A program made the position numbers and the translations under genes. The notes under the pieces are model-generated. The model had not been told where the DNA came from. It searched no databases and saw only the letters and a list, made by a program, of their open reading frames with translations. From assembly GCA_029931535.1 (NCBI GenBank), contig JAQPZY010001037.1, forward strand, positions 660,001 to 724,000: a stretch of 64,000 bases of DNA. Direction: 5' to 3'. How positions within the stretch are numbered: position 1 is the stretch's first letter; each line of letters opens with the position of its first letter. The DNA is from Margaritifera margaritifera (taxonomy: Eukaryota > Mollusca > Bivalvia > Unionida > Margaritiferidae). Shown here piece after piece: positions 44,666 to 58,329 of this stretch.

Positions 44666-47123
44666 GCCAACTGTTTATGATGAGGATCAAATTGAACTGC
44701 CACCAAGAGTGAGAATGTACTGATGCACCGGTTACGAAAGAAAATGCTTAGCAATACGGCCAAATATCTCTTGTGCCATTGGTTGCATTATATATATAGC
44801 ACGGCAGCCCTGTACTAGCTGAGGTTACCTAAGGTCTGCAAGTCCCTTGCTGTTTTACTTTGAGACCCTTTTCAGATGACATTATTGGCAGCCATATTGA
44901 ACTAAAACTGATAGATTTTAGGAAGAATTATATATAGAGTATGGCAACTCATCTCAATACAAAGTTATAAAGATACATCAATGGAACGGTCAGCAAATGG
45001 GCTCTCTGTCGGTGTCTTAGTAATGTCTGTACGGATTTGGTCAGAGTTGCACGTGTCAAAAGCCTTGGTTAATTTATATAGGACCAGTTGCCAGCTTGCC
45101 ATCAATACAGGTAAATTTCTTACCACTGAAGCTTAAAATCGTCTGTTGCTAAACTTTACTGAAAAAAGATTAATGTCAGGACTTTATATAACTAAAATAA
45201 AATGCATTAAGATTTTCAGTAAATTTGCCACTCTTGGCAATCTGGATATTGAGGCTGGCTGTAGGGTATTTCTGCATCGATTTTAACAAAATAAGAATTG
45301 CTTGTGCATTAGACAACGCCTGTTCTACTCGTTCCTTGCGCTTCAAAGTGCAAAATAGCTATAAATCGACTGTTTGCGGCCTTTTATTTTCGATTACCAT
45401 CGTTTTGTTTACCGAAAACAGCCATTTAAACCTTTAAAAATTCCATACTGGAAAGAGTAGGTTTGTGACCAATTTTGCACGGTAAAGCACTTATAATCAT
45501 TAAAACCAATGGTTGTCTAATAACATAGCAAATTGTTTTGGTTAAAATAAAAGCAGAATAGTTTACAACCAGACTCAAGTGCTGTACCATAATCTTAACG
45601 CTAAAGTACACACTATAAGAAACATAAAAAGGGATTTGTTGAGCTAAAATATCGTTAGCTACCTATGTACAAACTAATTGTCATTCAGGATTATCTTAAA
45701 GGGTTTTCAAGTAAACTTTGGAAAGAACCAAATATGTACAATTGCAACTTACGCTTTGACTAGGACACCAAAATATTGGAAGTGAAAAACCCAAGACAAT
45801 GATGACAACCATCCCCCATCCATTACCATTACCTGGGATGCATCCCTTGTAGACACTAAAAACCTATCTGATCAATCATATGTCTATTGCCGACAATGAC
45901 ATAACAAAGATTAATGTAGGGACGAGACAATTTATTTTTCCGGGTGGAGGGGATAATGTGTGTGTATGTGTTTGTGTCAGGGTTTTTCTTTCCAACCAGG
46001 ATATTTTTCGTGCTTTTATCTCGAGGTAATTGTTGTCAACAAAATCGCACGCCTCTTACTTTCCTTCCCTCGCCCTGCCGATATATAAAGAAGACCGCGA
46101 TCTGAATGCGAACCCACGTTCATGTCGTATATTCTATAACTGTAACCTTGACCCCAAGGTCAAATGCGTGAGCGGGTGTGTTGCAGAATAAATTGTCATT
46201 GCTTTATAATGACTCTTCCCAATAATCCATCAAGCGGTTAAAGAATTATAAGCAAATGAAATACTTTACCCAAAGCTAACAGCATGTTGGTGAATAAAAT
46301 AAAGATTGTATTGCATTTTGCTGGTTTGCGGGTCAGCTATGATGTTTTAGTCGAGGTATCAGTGGACAGTTTCTTTGGTGAATTTTCATCGGACTAAGAC
46401 AGATTGCAGAAAAATGAGAATATTTTCTACATTAAAGATACAAATAAAAACTAACCAATGATTTTTGTGGAAAGCATGCGTGTCAGATTTTAATTAAGTT
46501 ATTCAGGTTAATGCCTTGTACAAGTGATAACTTTTACACTGAACCAACACTACCCCCACTCCCTCTTTTTGACGTTCATTTTGTTACCGTAAAGAGCTAT
46601 TTTGAATATTTTCGTGTGACAAGTTGGCTCAAACAGTCAGTATGGGCTTCATGCATGTTTAAAGTTCATTGATATTATAACAAACTGGCATGGTTCTAAT
46701 TACCCTGTCACCATCTCAATTTTGAGATAGTTACCGCTGTATCAGAGATACATAAATAACCAAGTCGGCTTACCATTTGCTGCCCAAGTTACGCATTTGA
46801 TCTCCAATGCTTTACTGTGACACAGGCAGTCACCAAACAAGCCAACCCATTTTCAAGCCTAACGCAAAGTACATGTAAACCAATTTGCATATTTAGTTTC
46901 TGTGTGAATTTATAAGCACAATGATCATACCCATTACCTTCAAAATTATTGGGGTGTCAAAACACGAAACTATCCTGTGAGCCCTGAGGCTACGAAACGA
47001 TCCTATAGTTGTTAATGGAGCAACAAAATTACAGTCCAAGTTATCAAGCAGTTTGTGTCTTTTCTCGCAAAGCATGAGAGAACTTTTTTTGTCTGTGCGT
47101 CATATTCATCCAATCAGATGGAC
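44666..47123. other. No gene recognised
   Basis: AT-rich sequence. A TATATAAAG word at 46081-46089 and an AATAAA at about 46189 in a GC-richer patch could be a decayed promoter or LTR, but no ends or repeat partner were seen. A TGACCCCAAGGTCA palindrome-like word is at about 46150. Confidence 0.4.
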
Positions 47124-47345
47124 TCAGGTCACAATTATTACTTCTGGGTCAGTCCCGATGAATGTAGTTCCAGTCTATTTTTAAAGCATTTTTTCATCTC
47201 ACATTTCGATGGTGATGCATGAATTAGATTGAAGCATTCTTGGTGTTGTTTTAAAGAAAATTGTTTATTCTTTAGAATATGAACGTTATGGTGTGGTTGT
47301 ATGTGCGTATTTTGGCGACATTGCACAGTGAGTACTGAGCATTTG
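47124..47345. repeat. Repeat block C1, left half, split by a LINE
   Basis: It matches 52451-52670 (GTCACAATTATTACTTCTGGG against ATCACATTTGTTACTTTTGGG and onward). Its right half resumes at 49441-49690 after the LINE. Confidence 0.8.
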
Positions 47346-47349
47346 TTTA

Positions 47350-49301
47350 GCCGCGAAGATGAATGTCACAAACATAGTTCACGCAGCGAAATCAACCTAT
47401 TTCAGTACTAAGATCACTGAAAGCTCCAGCTGCAAATAGCTAGTCGATATTACTAACAAGCTCATGTCAAGGAACAAATGTACACCACTTCCAACAACTT
47501 TCTCCCCGGTCGAATTTCCCGACCGGTTTGCAAATTTCTTCCTTGACAAAGTGCAAACCATTAGAGATCACCTTGACAACACAATTTCAATCGACTCATC
47601 GTCATCACACAGTTGTGATACAGAATTTGAAAGGCAATCTTTAACAACATTTGAGCCTGACTGTAGGGATTTCTTACGTACAATCCTGATGAAGAGTGTC
47701 CCAAAGTCCTGTGCACTTGATCCGATTCTGACATCACTGCTGCTTGAGTGCTTAGATTCAATATTGCCTTCACTAACCGATGTTATTAACACTTATCTCT
47801 CATCTGGGGAATTCCAATCATTTTAAAATAAATGCCATTGTAAAGCCTCTGTTGAAGAAACCAATGCTTGACCCTAACGATTATAAAAACCTACCGCCCT
47901 GTGTCTAACATCCCATTCATGACAAAAATCTTAAAAAAGTTGTTCTGTCCCAACTGGTATCTCATCTGAATTTAAATATTATTTTTAGCAATCTTACATT
48001 CTGCATATCTCCCTCGGCACGTCGCCGAAAACGTCCGTTCTGAAATTAGTTAACGACTTTCTCTCTGCTTTGGATAGTGGACAGATTACAGTCCTCACCC
48101 TCATTGACTTGTCTGCAGCATTTGACACAATAGACCATGATATATAACTTCAACGTCTCCAGTATGTATTTGGCATTCGCGATACAGTCTTACTATGGTT
48201 TAAGTCATACTTAGTCGACAGGACACAAATTGTATCTGTAAATAGAAAACATTCCAGCCCATTTGATCTATGTTTTGCTGTTCCACATGGGACTGTTCTT
48301 GGACCCGTTCTCTTCATTCTCTACACTCAGCCCTTCTCAAGTGTCATAGATCGTCATCCAGTGTCTCACAAATTGTACGCTGATGACGCCAAAATATACA
48401 AATCTAGGCACCCAACTAAAGTTGATGCTACCATCCAAGGCGTAGAGAGGTGCGTTTCAGATATGAAGTCATGGATGACATGTAACAAGCTGCAAATGAA
48501 TGATGATAAAACTGAAGTCATTCTGATCATCACACAAAGACTTTCTCATTCCTATCCTTTACCTTAAACAATAAGTATCAGCAACACCAACAATAAATTA
48601 ACACAATATAGGTGTCACTCTCGACATTACTCTTTCATTACACCAACATGTCATGGACATATGCAAGGTTGCATATCTGGAGCTGAGACGTATCAGCTAC
48701 ATTAGCAATTTTCTTTCAGTTGATGCCACTAAAACACTTGCGTGTTCCTCAGTACTCTCTATACTGGACTATTGTAATTCTCTTTTATCTGGTTCGTCTC
48801 AGTATCTTCTACAGAAACTTCAAAACGTTCAAAACACAGCTGCTCGGATCATCCTTAGAGTACCAAGAACCGAGCATTCCTCCCCCTGCCATGGACCCTT
48901 TACTGGTTGCCTGTTCACTCCAGAATCAAACACAAAATCGGTTCTATATGCTACCTTTCTTTGACTGTTTCCAGTCCAAAATACCTATCGGACCTCACCC
49001 ACGTGTACACCCCTGCTAGATATTTACGCTCCTCTTCCGACACTCATATTCTCATTATTCCCACTATCAAAACGAAGTCCTATGGACAATGTTCTTTTGC
49101 TTACCAGGGCCCAGCTACCTGGAACGAATTGCCTGTTGAACTTAGACACAATGACAATGTGATCTCATTCAAGAGTGTTCTTAAAACTCATCTATTTCTA
49201 CTGCAAGAACAGACTGAAGACTCAGCAATATTTGCTTACCTTAATTATTTTCAGCATGTGTTTTGTTTGTAATTTCATGGTGTTTATTTTTGTAATCGCG
49301 T

Positions 49302-49362
<61 letters not shown>

Positions 49363-49440
49363 TATGTGTTAACTAATCTTGTTAAGCGCTTAGAGCTTCC
49401 AAAGGTTAAGCGCTGTACTAAGCTCTCATTATTATTATTA
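47350..49440 (+). pseudogene. 5'-truncated L2/CR1-type LINE, degraded
   Basis: A linker frame (47464-47826) precedes RT. RT motifs include TLIDLSAAFDTIDH (about 48100-48140), HGTVLGPVLF, YADDAK (48376-48393) and MNDDKTEVI. The C-terminal domain includes ELRRISYISNFLSVDATKTL, LDYCNSLLSG, LQNVQNTAARI and YTPARYLRSSSDT to the FKSVLKTHLF end. The 3' tail carries GTTAAGCGCTTAGAGCTTC and GGTTAAGCGCTGTACTAAGC before an ATT-repeat end, a signature of L2-type 3' ends. An (AT)n tract (49302-49357) lies in the 3' UTR. Stops in RT and missing endonuclease make it dead. Confidence 0.9.
49302..49357. repeat. (AT)n microsatellite in LINE 3' UTR
   Basis: An uninterrupted TATATA run. Confidence 0.95.
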
Positions 49441-49690
49441 GCGTTGCTTGTCTAGATATGAAATCTGTGACCCACTGCAATTGTTTTTTGTTTATAGTGT
49501 AGCATTTCCAAATAAAACGCCAGATATCCTATTACAAGAACTTTACAGTGAGTTCATCTTTGAACTTTAGATTAACACATGATTTATTAGGATTTGGACA
49601 CACTGGAAAGTTCAATACTGACAAACAAATGTAGGGACTATATAGGAAAATAATTGTAATCTGAGTCCTGTCAGTTTCTTGGCCATAAAA
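49441..49690. repeat. Repeat block C1, right half
   Basis: It matches 52680-52905 (ATGAAATCTGTGACCCACTGCA, GATTTGGACACA, ACAAACAAATGTAG). It is contiguous with the left half in the empty copy. Confidence 0.8.
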
Positions 49691-50389
49691 ATTTAAATTG
49701 AAATCAGAAGTTTATTACTAAAAAAATAGACACATGAAATGTTGACATTTTGTGTAAATTGACTTTAAAAATAGAACTATCAAATTAAAAATTTAAATAT
49801 TTGAATTTTTCTTAACAATTTAAATTTTTAACAATTTTAAAATATGTTCATATTAATAGTCTCTATGGGATTGATGCTCATTATTATCATCATGTATGTA
49901 TTGCTACACCATATAAAAGTTAAAATTGTGGATAATGTTCAAATTCTGTCAGATAAAATATCTTTCAAAGTCAGAATGAGGCTTTTATTAAAAACAGACG
50001 AAGACATCTTTCTAGTTGATATTGTGCCTTTAAGTCATTTGCACTATTTATTATGGGTCCAAGCAGTTTATTTATGTGTTTATGATGGGGTGATTATATA
50101 AGTAACACACATTTGCTTGTACGGCTTCCAGTAATTGTTTATAAACATAGTTATATGGTGCTTAATGAGAGGATGGAGATGAAAACTCTATAGTAGATCC
50201 TACTCAGCTTGTTTAATAAGCCATTTTAAACTGTCAGAGAACGAAAAATGTCAAAAGAGATATAGATCGAAGAGATAAATGTACTTCCCCCAGGTCTACT
50301 TACCTTGGATCTAGGAAAATAGCAAAATGAAGTTAGTCTAACACAAAATGCATTCCTTTTCATTGTAAAGCTTGGTTAAGACATTGCCT

Positions 50390-51120
50390 GATAAAGTGCG
50401 GCATTGTGGGACAAGCTGATATCCCATTGTAATGAACCATTTTACTTTAAGCATTATTAATTACTAATAATAATTCTTAACTTACACTCAAAACATTACA
50501 CCGGAAATGTTCAAACAGATAATTTTTTGAATTAACTTTCTTCAACTGATTTTAACATGGTCGCATGTCCCAAATGAGCAAATGTCCATATATTTTGTAA
50601 TGTTTGGGATCACTATTTCACATTCAGTTCATCCTATAGGATCTAACTATTCCTATAGTTGATCTCTTAGGCACATATTTGGCTGTATGAACTTGATATA
50701 TCCCAAAATGTTATTTCCATCATGAAATTTGCTTATGTATGGTAATATATTTTAAGTTAGTACTGTGACAGAGTGTGGCATTGTAGCATCAGCTGATATC
50801 ACATTCTAATGAGCCATTTTACTTAATAATTGTTAATCGATACTCTTAAAAACATACCAGAAATGTTCAAACAGATCATTTAAATTAAGTTTGCACAAGT
50901 GATCTTAATAAGTGCATGGTACATGTCCCACATGTGCAAATGTCCTTGTTTACAAGTTTTGGGTTTCCGAATTTCACATTTAGTTGATGATACAGGATCT
51001 ATTGGGACCTATAGTTGATCTGTGAGGCACATGATTGGCTGTATGCACTTGAAATATCCAACAATGTTATTTACGTCATGAATTAGCTAACTTATGGTAA
51101 TATCTTTTAATTTAGTACAT
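50390..51120. repeat. Tandem duplication, unit about 365 bp
   Basis: Copies 50390-50762 and 50763-51120 share AGCTGATATC, GAAATGTTCAAACAGAT, a TCCTAT/ACCTATAGTTGATCT word and ATTGGCTGTATGxACTTGA in the same order. They are diverged, with indels and no conserved frame. Confidence 0.8.
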
Positions 51121-52450
51121 TGTCACTTAATTTCCCTATATACTGGCATGTACTCATTGTTGCACCAATGATCAAGCCTCACCATCTCCACATTGTATTA
51201 AACTTGATGATAGCTAGTGTACCTTTTTAGTTATTTAGCCTGTACATGGCTGAACATAATCTGATAAACATACTTCTAACATCTCATATTTTTGGGATGA
51301 ATGGTCACTTTAATACACGCTCATTGCTTCATATTTCTGAGTGTCACTGTGTCGAGTTTATTTTTTTTCCCTGTGCTTGCACCCTTAATGCCATTTTGAA
51401 ATCTCCATATCTAGCACATGTTCACTTCATTTACCTACATCTTACTGATCTATAATATTAAGGAAACATGTTATTTCTTTTCAGGTCTAGCCTGGTATTT
51501 TTAACAAGGTTGAAGAGCTGGATTAGCTTGGAAGCTCTCTATCAGTCAGGTTGTATTGTATCATTAAAACTTTCCAATGTACCTGCCATAAGTTACCAGA
51601 ATTAGTTCATACTACCACACTGATTTATAGTACTTCAAAGACATGACTTAGGTCTTCATGAGGGAGATCAGCACCACTGTTCAGTAAAGTCGAGCCTCGC
51701 TGGAGCTGTATTTTCCTATTACGTTGTCGCCTTGTCTGGTTATTGACACTGAAACGCAATGCATTTTTGGTATAAAACATGGTACTGGTCCCATCAAAAT
51801 GGGAAATTTGAGTGCACTATTATTTATACTAACAACTGTCTGAGTACCTGAAACAGTAAATCTGGAGCACACCAATCGTCATTGTTTCTTTAGTGTGTAC
51901 ACCTATATACATTTTAACAGGCATATTGCAATTTGTGAGTAATCTTGCTTCATTACCCCTGGACAAAATGGTATAAGATGTACAGACCCAAGCTACCACT
52001 TGTTTTAAATACCATTCATTAGTAAACTTTGCTGTCTAAACTTTCTCAGTTTCATTTATACAATTTGTATGAAAAATTTAATTTTACGTTAAAATTTAGA
52101 TTTTAAATTTAAATTTTTATTTAAAATTATATAAAATTTAATTTGTCAATGTTTTTATATTTAAACATATTTACAGATATAAATTATCTTGTATTGCAAT
52201 TAAGTTTTTAATGCAATGAAAAATTCTTATAATTAAATACGATATAGCAAGTTTAGTTTTGGCGTCTCAACAGCACTTGGTTCAAAACTTGCATCCTGTG
52301 GAACACCAACACTACACACTTCCTGACAGTTGTCACACACCTTGTTTGCTATGAAAATCAAAAAGACTTCGTGAGTAAAGTTGAAATAGGTGTGGCATGC
52401 AAATATGAGTTTGACTAAAATCGCCCATAAATAAATTGGTATGAAAGCAC
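51121..52450. other. No gene recognised
   Basis: AT-rich. The minus frame at 51681-51875 and other short frames show no known motif. The stretch at 52080-52200 is nearly pure A/T. Confidence 0.5.
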
Positions 52451-52905
52451 TCGGATCACATTTGTTACTTTTGGGTCTGTCCCCACGAATGTAGTCCCAG
52501 TCTATTTGTAGAGTATTTTTTCCTCTCTCACTTTCTTGGTGATGCATGAGTTAGATCTAGGCATTCTTGGTATTGATTTAAAGAAAATTGTTTATTATTA
52601 AGAATATGAGCATTGAGATGGGGTTTTCTGTGTGTAATTTTGGTGACAGTGCACATTTAGTAATGAGGCATTGTTGCTGGTTTGGAAGTGAAATCTGTGA
52701 CCCACTGCATTTTGTTTTGTTTACAGTCCAGCCTCTCCAAAAAATGCCGGATAACCTATGACAAGAACTTCACCGTGAGTTCATCTTTGAAGATACTTTG
52801 GATTAACACATGCTGTATTAGGATTTGGACACAATGGGAAATTTAGTACTGACAAACAAATGTAGAGACTATATAGGAAACATTATTGTGATCTGAGTCC
52901 AGATG
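52451..52905. repeat. Repeat block C2, empty-site copy
   Basis: An uninterrupted counterpart of C1. The LINE insertion point of C1 falls at about 52680. Confidence 0.8.
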
Positions 52906-53037
52906 CGTAATCAAAAAGGCGGCCGATTATGCTTCAGTTGGTTAAAGGACACTTAGAATGGTTTTTGGTAAGACCTTGCATTTGTTTTTAAATGGATAAA
53001 ACTAAGGAAACTTCGGTCTTTAATAGTATGTATGCAC

Positions 53038-53628
53038 TGTTACGAACATGGGTGAAAGCTTTGCAGAAAACACCCGGGTGTGAATCATACCCGGCTGCTC
53101 CATTGATAGATATAGGATCGAATTAGTACCACACGCACGAGGGAGGTAGCGGTATTAATATTAGTATTAGTTTATGGGACTGCAGTTCGGCAGGCACTTT
53201 ATACTGTATCGTTGCTGCGCAGTTTTATCCTCTCGATTTTATACGTCAAATGAGACGATCTTATAATCTTGCTTCACAACTTATTTTATCCATTTTCTTA
53301 ACATTTATCATCTAGTCACCTTGAAATCGGCAACATGCATCAACAAATTTGAGAAATCGACAATTGAGAATGATTTGAGAACACCTATTTTTGTCCATTT
53401 AATTGTTTGCCAAGCAGTAACTATGTATCGGTCTCCTGTAATTATCACGTAAACAACATATCATACAATCAATTGTGGGTGCTACAATTTCGTAACATCA
53501 ATCACGCTTTGAAAGAAATCCTCCTGGTAGTTAATCGTTAGAGACGAGTGACTTTTTTTTCATAACACACCTGTCAAAGAAATCTCACGAGCTGTATTAT
53601 GAGCAATTAACACCTACTGACCATAACA
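53038..53628 (+). mobile_element. Possible LTR of a third TGTTACG-type element
   Basis: It begins TGTTACGAAC and a candidate end CATAACA at 53628 is followed by TTGGCGACATGC, which looks like a primer-site start. An alternative end is CGTAACA at 53497. No target duplication or second LTR was found, so this is tentative. Confidence 0.3.
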
Positions 53629-56600
53629 TTGGCGACATGCATCAAAACCGTCTTTGAAACGCCGATTGTTTAGAGTCGGCAATCTGACAAACTGCCCAAT
53701 GTTAACTTAGGATCTGAAAGTCGGCGAATCCCGTATACGTACAAATAGTACGATTAAAATGCAACTGATAAGTTAAAATATAAATATGTATTCCTTGTCA
53801 GTCAAAACTTGCTTCAAATTGTAAATATTCGCATTATCTCGTCTGCGCGAGAAAATGTGAGACTGACCTTGACATTGACTGCAAGATGGAAATGGCACAT
53901 ACAATAGATGCAATAAATTGTAGCCATGTATGCAGAAGAAGAATGCGCTACATATGAACGCTAAATAAAGGTGGTGATATATGTACTGTGGGGAGATAGC
54001 AGGGTATAAACTTTCAGAACGTAAAGCATTAGGAACTGAACACGACCCCCTGTCGATAAAATAGCTCGCATAGAGCTACTGTATTTTACCCAGACCACAG
54101 ATTTCTTGTATCTTGCAATTCTCTCTCAAATGTTTAGACTTGTGTGCCTTGCAAACCTGAGTTTGCCCAAACTGAATTAGAGCTTGTCCCGGGAGCCGGG
54201 TACGTGGATTTGTAAATACATGCTCCACATAATCATTGAGACGATCATTTTGCAGATCATTATTTTTTACTGCTTCGCCTGCGAAGCTGCGGTTCTCAGT
54301 GCAATGTTGTTTGTTATCGACAAAAGGATGAAGATTTAAGCAAATTACACGCAAGCCTGTCAATCACATTCCCGTTTTTCCTCTTATTTTTTTTCTTCTC
54401 GCATATCAAATTCTACAATTGCCCTCCTGCAGTGAACTTTAACTGAGGCAAGTTCAGTGGTCGTGTACATGTAGGTATTCTTCGAAGTTTTATATTTGTG
54501 TTTTCAATTCTCAAAAAAACCCCTTTCAGATTCGATTTCAAGGGTCTTACGGAATCAAGTGAGTAATTGCATTACCTTTTTTTTAAAAAGAGATGTAAGG
54601 TTACTGACTGTTTGACAGATATGATGTTGCAGTCTTTCCACAATGGATTGTAAAACTAAACTTTAGGATCTCATGAATAACATTTAGATATGTTTCTAAG
54701 ACTTGCGAATTGATTTTGGAATGTGTAACTAATTTAAGTTCTTACGTTGTTTTGCCAGACAGGTAAATAGTCAAATTTGTGTCCATGTTACATAGTACAT
54801 ATAGCTCTAATCTATATCAGTGGTTCGTACCTGAATTATACAAGAAGCAGGGGAGGATGCAAGATTGTTTCTGAGAGGATTTGTTTAGAAGAGGTGGTTC
54901 GCTGTACTTCAGATGGCTAACATTCTTGTTTTTCGCCTAAAAGTGTACTAACGGATGGGGGAAACCTAACCATCTGACAAAATCCACATCTCTAATCTGG
55001 ATTTCTATACTGAAGTGAAGTAGAAAGTGTCTAACACGATATGGAAAAAAATGTTAAGATTTTTCTTAATTGTGGATAAAATGTCTGCGAGAAATTCCTT
55101 ATGCCGGAGAGCTTACCTTTCTGTGGATCAGCCTAACTTTCTGGAATATTACCTTAGTAATTCATTGGATATGATCCAGATAATATACCCACCAAGTCTG
55201 CTTTATTTGCTCTATGTGCAACAGTTTTGCAAGGAATGCAGTATGCTTCATTTAAAAAAGACGGAATGTAACAGCTAATGAAATATATTTTTGTGTTGGA
55301 AGTGATTTTATAAAAGAAATTGAACAGCATATCAGTACATCATGGCATTCCATTGAGAGGTTTCATTTTAACAAACTTTTAAATGATATGATAGAAACTA
55401 CTAATATATTGTACAACGGTATGAAAGAATGTTTAACTTTGATAAATACTGTTTCAAGCAAGTATGATAAGTACTCTTTCCAACAATTATGAAGATGTAT
55501 TCGTTCCTTCTTCTTTCTTTCCTTTGATGTATTCATAGATGTTAGATGTCCCCAGTGAAACTGCATGATTAATAGCGAGCAAAGCTTGAGAATATGTAAT
55601 GAGTTCTTTAGAAAGTGTGCATATGTAAAACAAAATAAGCTAAAAGTACACCTGCAGCAGTTGCAAAAACGGTGGCACTGGAAGTGTATGTAGTCTCTGC
55701 CATCATCTTCAGGTGCGTTGCACATCCTCCGTTACAAAAATAAGGCAAGACAAACACGTGTTTGTAATGTTCATCATACATTATATTCTTAGTCATAGGA
55801 CTTATTCATCATTAAATATATCTGCCACTATGCTGCTGGAAACCTATGCTTTTTTGCCGTAGATTCGTTTGATTGCTAAATCTTAAGTTAACCTTTTTTA
55901 AAACCATGCTCCATACATATATGAGTTTGAAAGATCTGTTGTAAGTTTTTTGGCTCTCTGTTACATAGCTTTCAGAAGAAAATATATGATGTTAGTTCTT
56001 TAAAAAGGAAGATATATTTTATTCATCTTGAATGCTAAACTTTGTAAATTTGGAAAATTGTCATTTATCTTATGTTTTCATTAACAAACAGCATTTTCAT
56101 ATGTTCTGTTCTTTCCTATTATGACAGCTAATCGTGTGATGTCGAAATCAATATTACAGGTTCCAACTTTCCCCTGTAATGTTCTGTGTTAAAATCAAGA
56201 CCATAGTTTTTTCCAAAAGTTCAATTTTTATAAATGACATATTGAATGTAACTGAGGTTCATTGAATGTAAATATAACAATCAAGTTTCTACTGTATATT
56301 ATTTGTACGAGTCAGTTAAATGTATGTTCTTTTTCGATTCAAGTAAAATAAATGAATATGACTTCAAAATGTATATATTTTAAATATTTATTTAGTTTTT
56401 TGTGACTTCATTTCACTGATGTACGTGCTTATGAAATCGGTGAGATATCATGACTGTTTTCCTTATTTAGAAACAGATGTTTTTAATTTTTGGCGGTATT
56501 TAATGACATTAAACTGGAAGGTTTTTGGCATCAGTTTTTCTATAGTTTTCTGTGACATCATAAAACTGCTTTCCTTATATGGAAACAGTAATTTTGAAGT

Positions 56601-58329
56601 TTTCTGTAGCTTTTTGCCATATAGTTCACATATTTTGGACAATTTTACTGATTTTTAATTGCAATTTAACTGCAGTTTGACAGAAAACTGGTAAAAATAA
56701 TGATATATGCAAATTAGTTCACATTTACTAGTCTAACTGCTATTTAGCTGGAATTTAACTGGTCTGAAGAAAATAACCTGGTATAAAACTGCAGTTCTTT
56801 TGCTAAGGGGGCCAGGGGAGGCTGTGATGTTCTGCACTTTCTGCACTGAATATTCTGAGAAATACGAAAGCGCGCAGTGTACTTCATTTGTGAGTCTTGT
56901 TGGTGAAATGCAGTTGTTTTTGTGTTGAGTTGATGCTGATAAATAATAAATGTTGAATTAGAAACTGAACTGGCTTTTGTTTGATTTTAACAGGATCAGT
57001 GAAATTTAGGCAGGATCAATACAAAATTTATTGTGGTGATCTTGTGGGTTAGTGAGAACAAAATCCTAATTTCGAGCCTTGAATACATGCAACAAATGTA
57101 CAAATGCAAGAAGTAAAAGTTGGAACAGTGTTCACAGTGTATATAGGAGTGTCATTGGGTTGACACTTTCTATTTTGGGATGCCGCTCCAGGTGCAATAT
57201 ACAAGCAGCACTAGAGGGAGCCTGCTTTACCATACATATCAGAGCATATACATACAACATGAAATTTAAGCAGAGCATAAAACCTGAATAAATATACTAA
57301 TAAAATGCATATTTCACAAGATTATTTTAATGGTGAATAAATCCTTTAGGAAAGTAATTAAGTCAACTGTGAAAATTTTCACCAAAATTATTTTTTTTAA
57401 ATGTCGGGGGGGGGGGGGGGGCACTTATTTTTGGTAGAATATGAACAGTTCCATTGAAACGTGAATCTTTTTATTAAGTCACCATGTATGGTGGAATTTA
57501 ATTAGAGCTAGAACGTTTTTGTTTTGTTCCCTAATGCATATTAGTATTCCTTTATAATTATTGTTGTTTTGTATGTATATTCCTGACATGTTATAATTCA
57601 CTTTATTAAAAAGCAAAAATGTATGTACTCATTGCTACCTTTAATATGTTTATTTTCCTTATCAATTCTACTTGCTTAATTAGAATTTGAGAACAAATAT
57701 CAATGTTAAATTTAATTTTACACGACCGTCTACAAAATTCCCTTCTCACAAACATTGCCCTTATGGCAAGAAGTGACTTACCATACACCCCACCCCACCC
57801 AGTAAAAACTATATGGCTTGAACACTAACACAAAGTGATTTTCAGTTCAATACCTGCCTTTAGAAGGGAGGGGTTACGGTTGACAATGTAATGGAGTATG
57901 GGGATTTGTGTGTTACAACCCCAACTCCCCAATCTATTCCCAAAATCTGCTTCTTTTATGTTTAATGTATAGATATATTTGATCAAACATATGAATACAC
58001 ATTGTGTCATTTTTGTTGTATTCAATGCTCTTGAAGCTGATAGATGTTATTGACCTCACATGCAAATGTGCACTCTATTCTGTCACACTTTGATGAACTG
58101 TTCTAGAATTACAACCCATTTTGTGGAAATGTAAGCTGCATATTATTAAAGTTTTAAGTTGAATTAGTCTTACATGAACTGAAAATATTCATGTGAATGT
58201 CTAAATACATAAAACTATATATGATTTCCATCCAGAACTTTTCCCCATCCGTAATGATGTCAATTTTATTGACATGGGGCATGATAGGGACATCGATGTC
58301 CTGTGGACACATTTCTAGTTGTTTTTTTT
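53629..58329. other. No gene recognised; several short anonymous frames
   Basis: Minus frame 54076-54363 (95 codons) and plus frame 55027-55278 (83 codons) have no known motif. Minus frame 55608-55796 contains FCNGGCATHL followed by a hydrophobic stretch (SSATVFATAAGVLLAYFVL) that could be a transmembrane exon, but no splice frame was established. A poly-G run is at about 57407-57421. Confidence 0.4.

Noticed and set aside
45955..46320. Possible LTR or promoter (TATATAAAG at 46081, AATAAA at 46189)
   Set aside because: No TG...CA ends, no target duplication and no second copy could be found.
53038..53628. Complete solo LTR
   Set aside because: The start word fits, but two competing ends and no target duplication leave it at low confidence; listed only as possible.
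55608..55796. Cys-rich plus hydrophobic minus frame as a host transmembrane exon
   Set aside because: It has a plausible hydrophobic segment, but no supported splice sites or homologous exons; kept only as a note in the regional entry.
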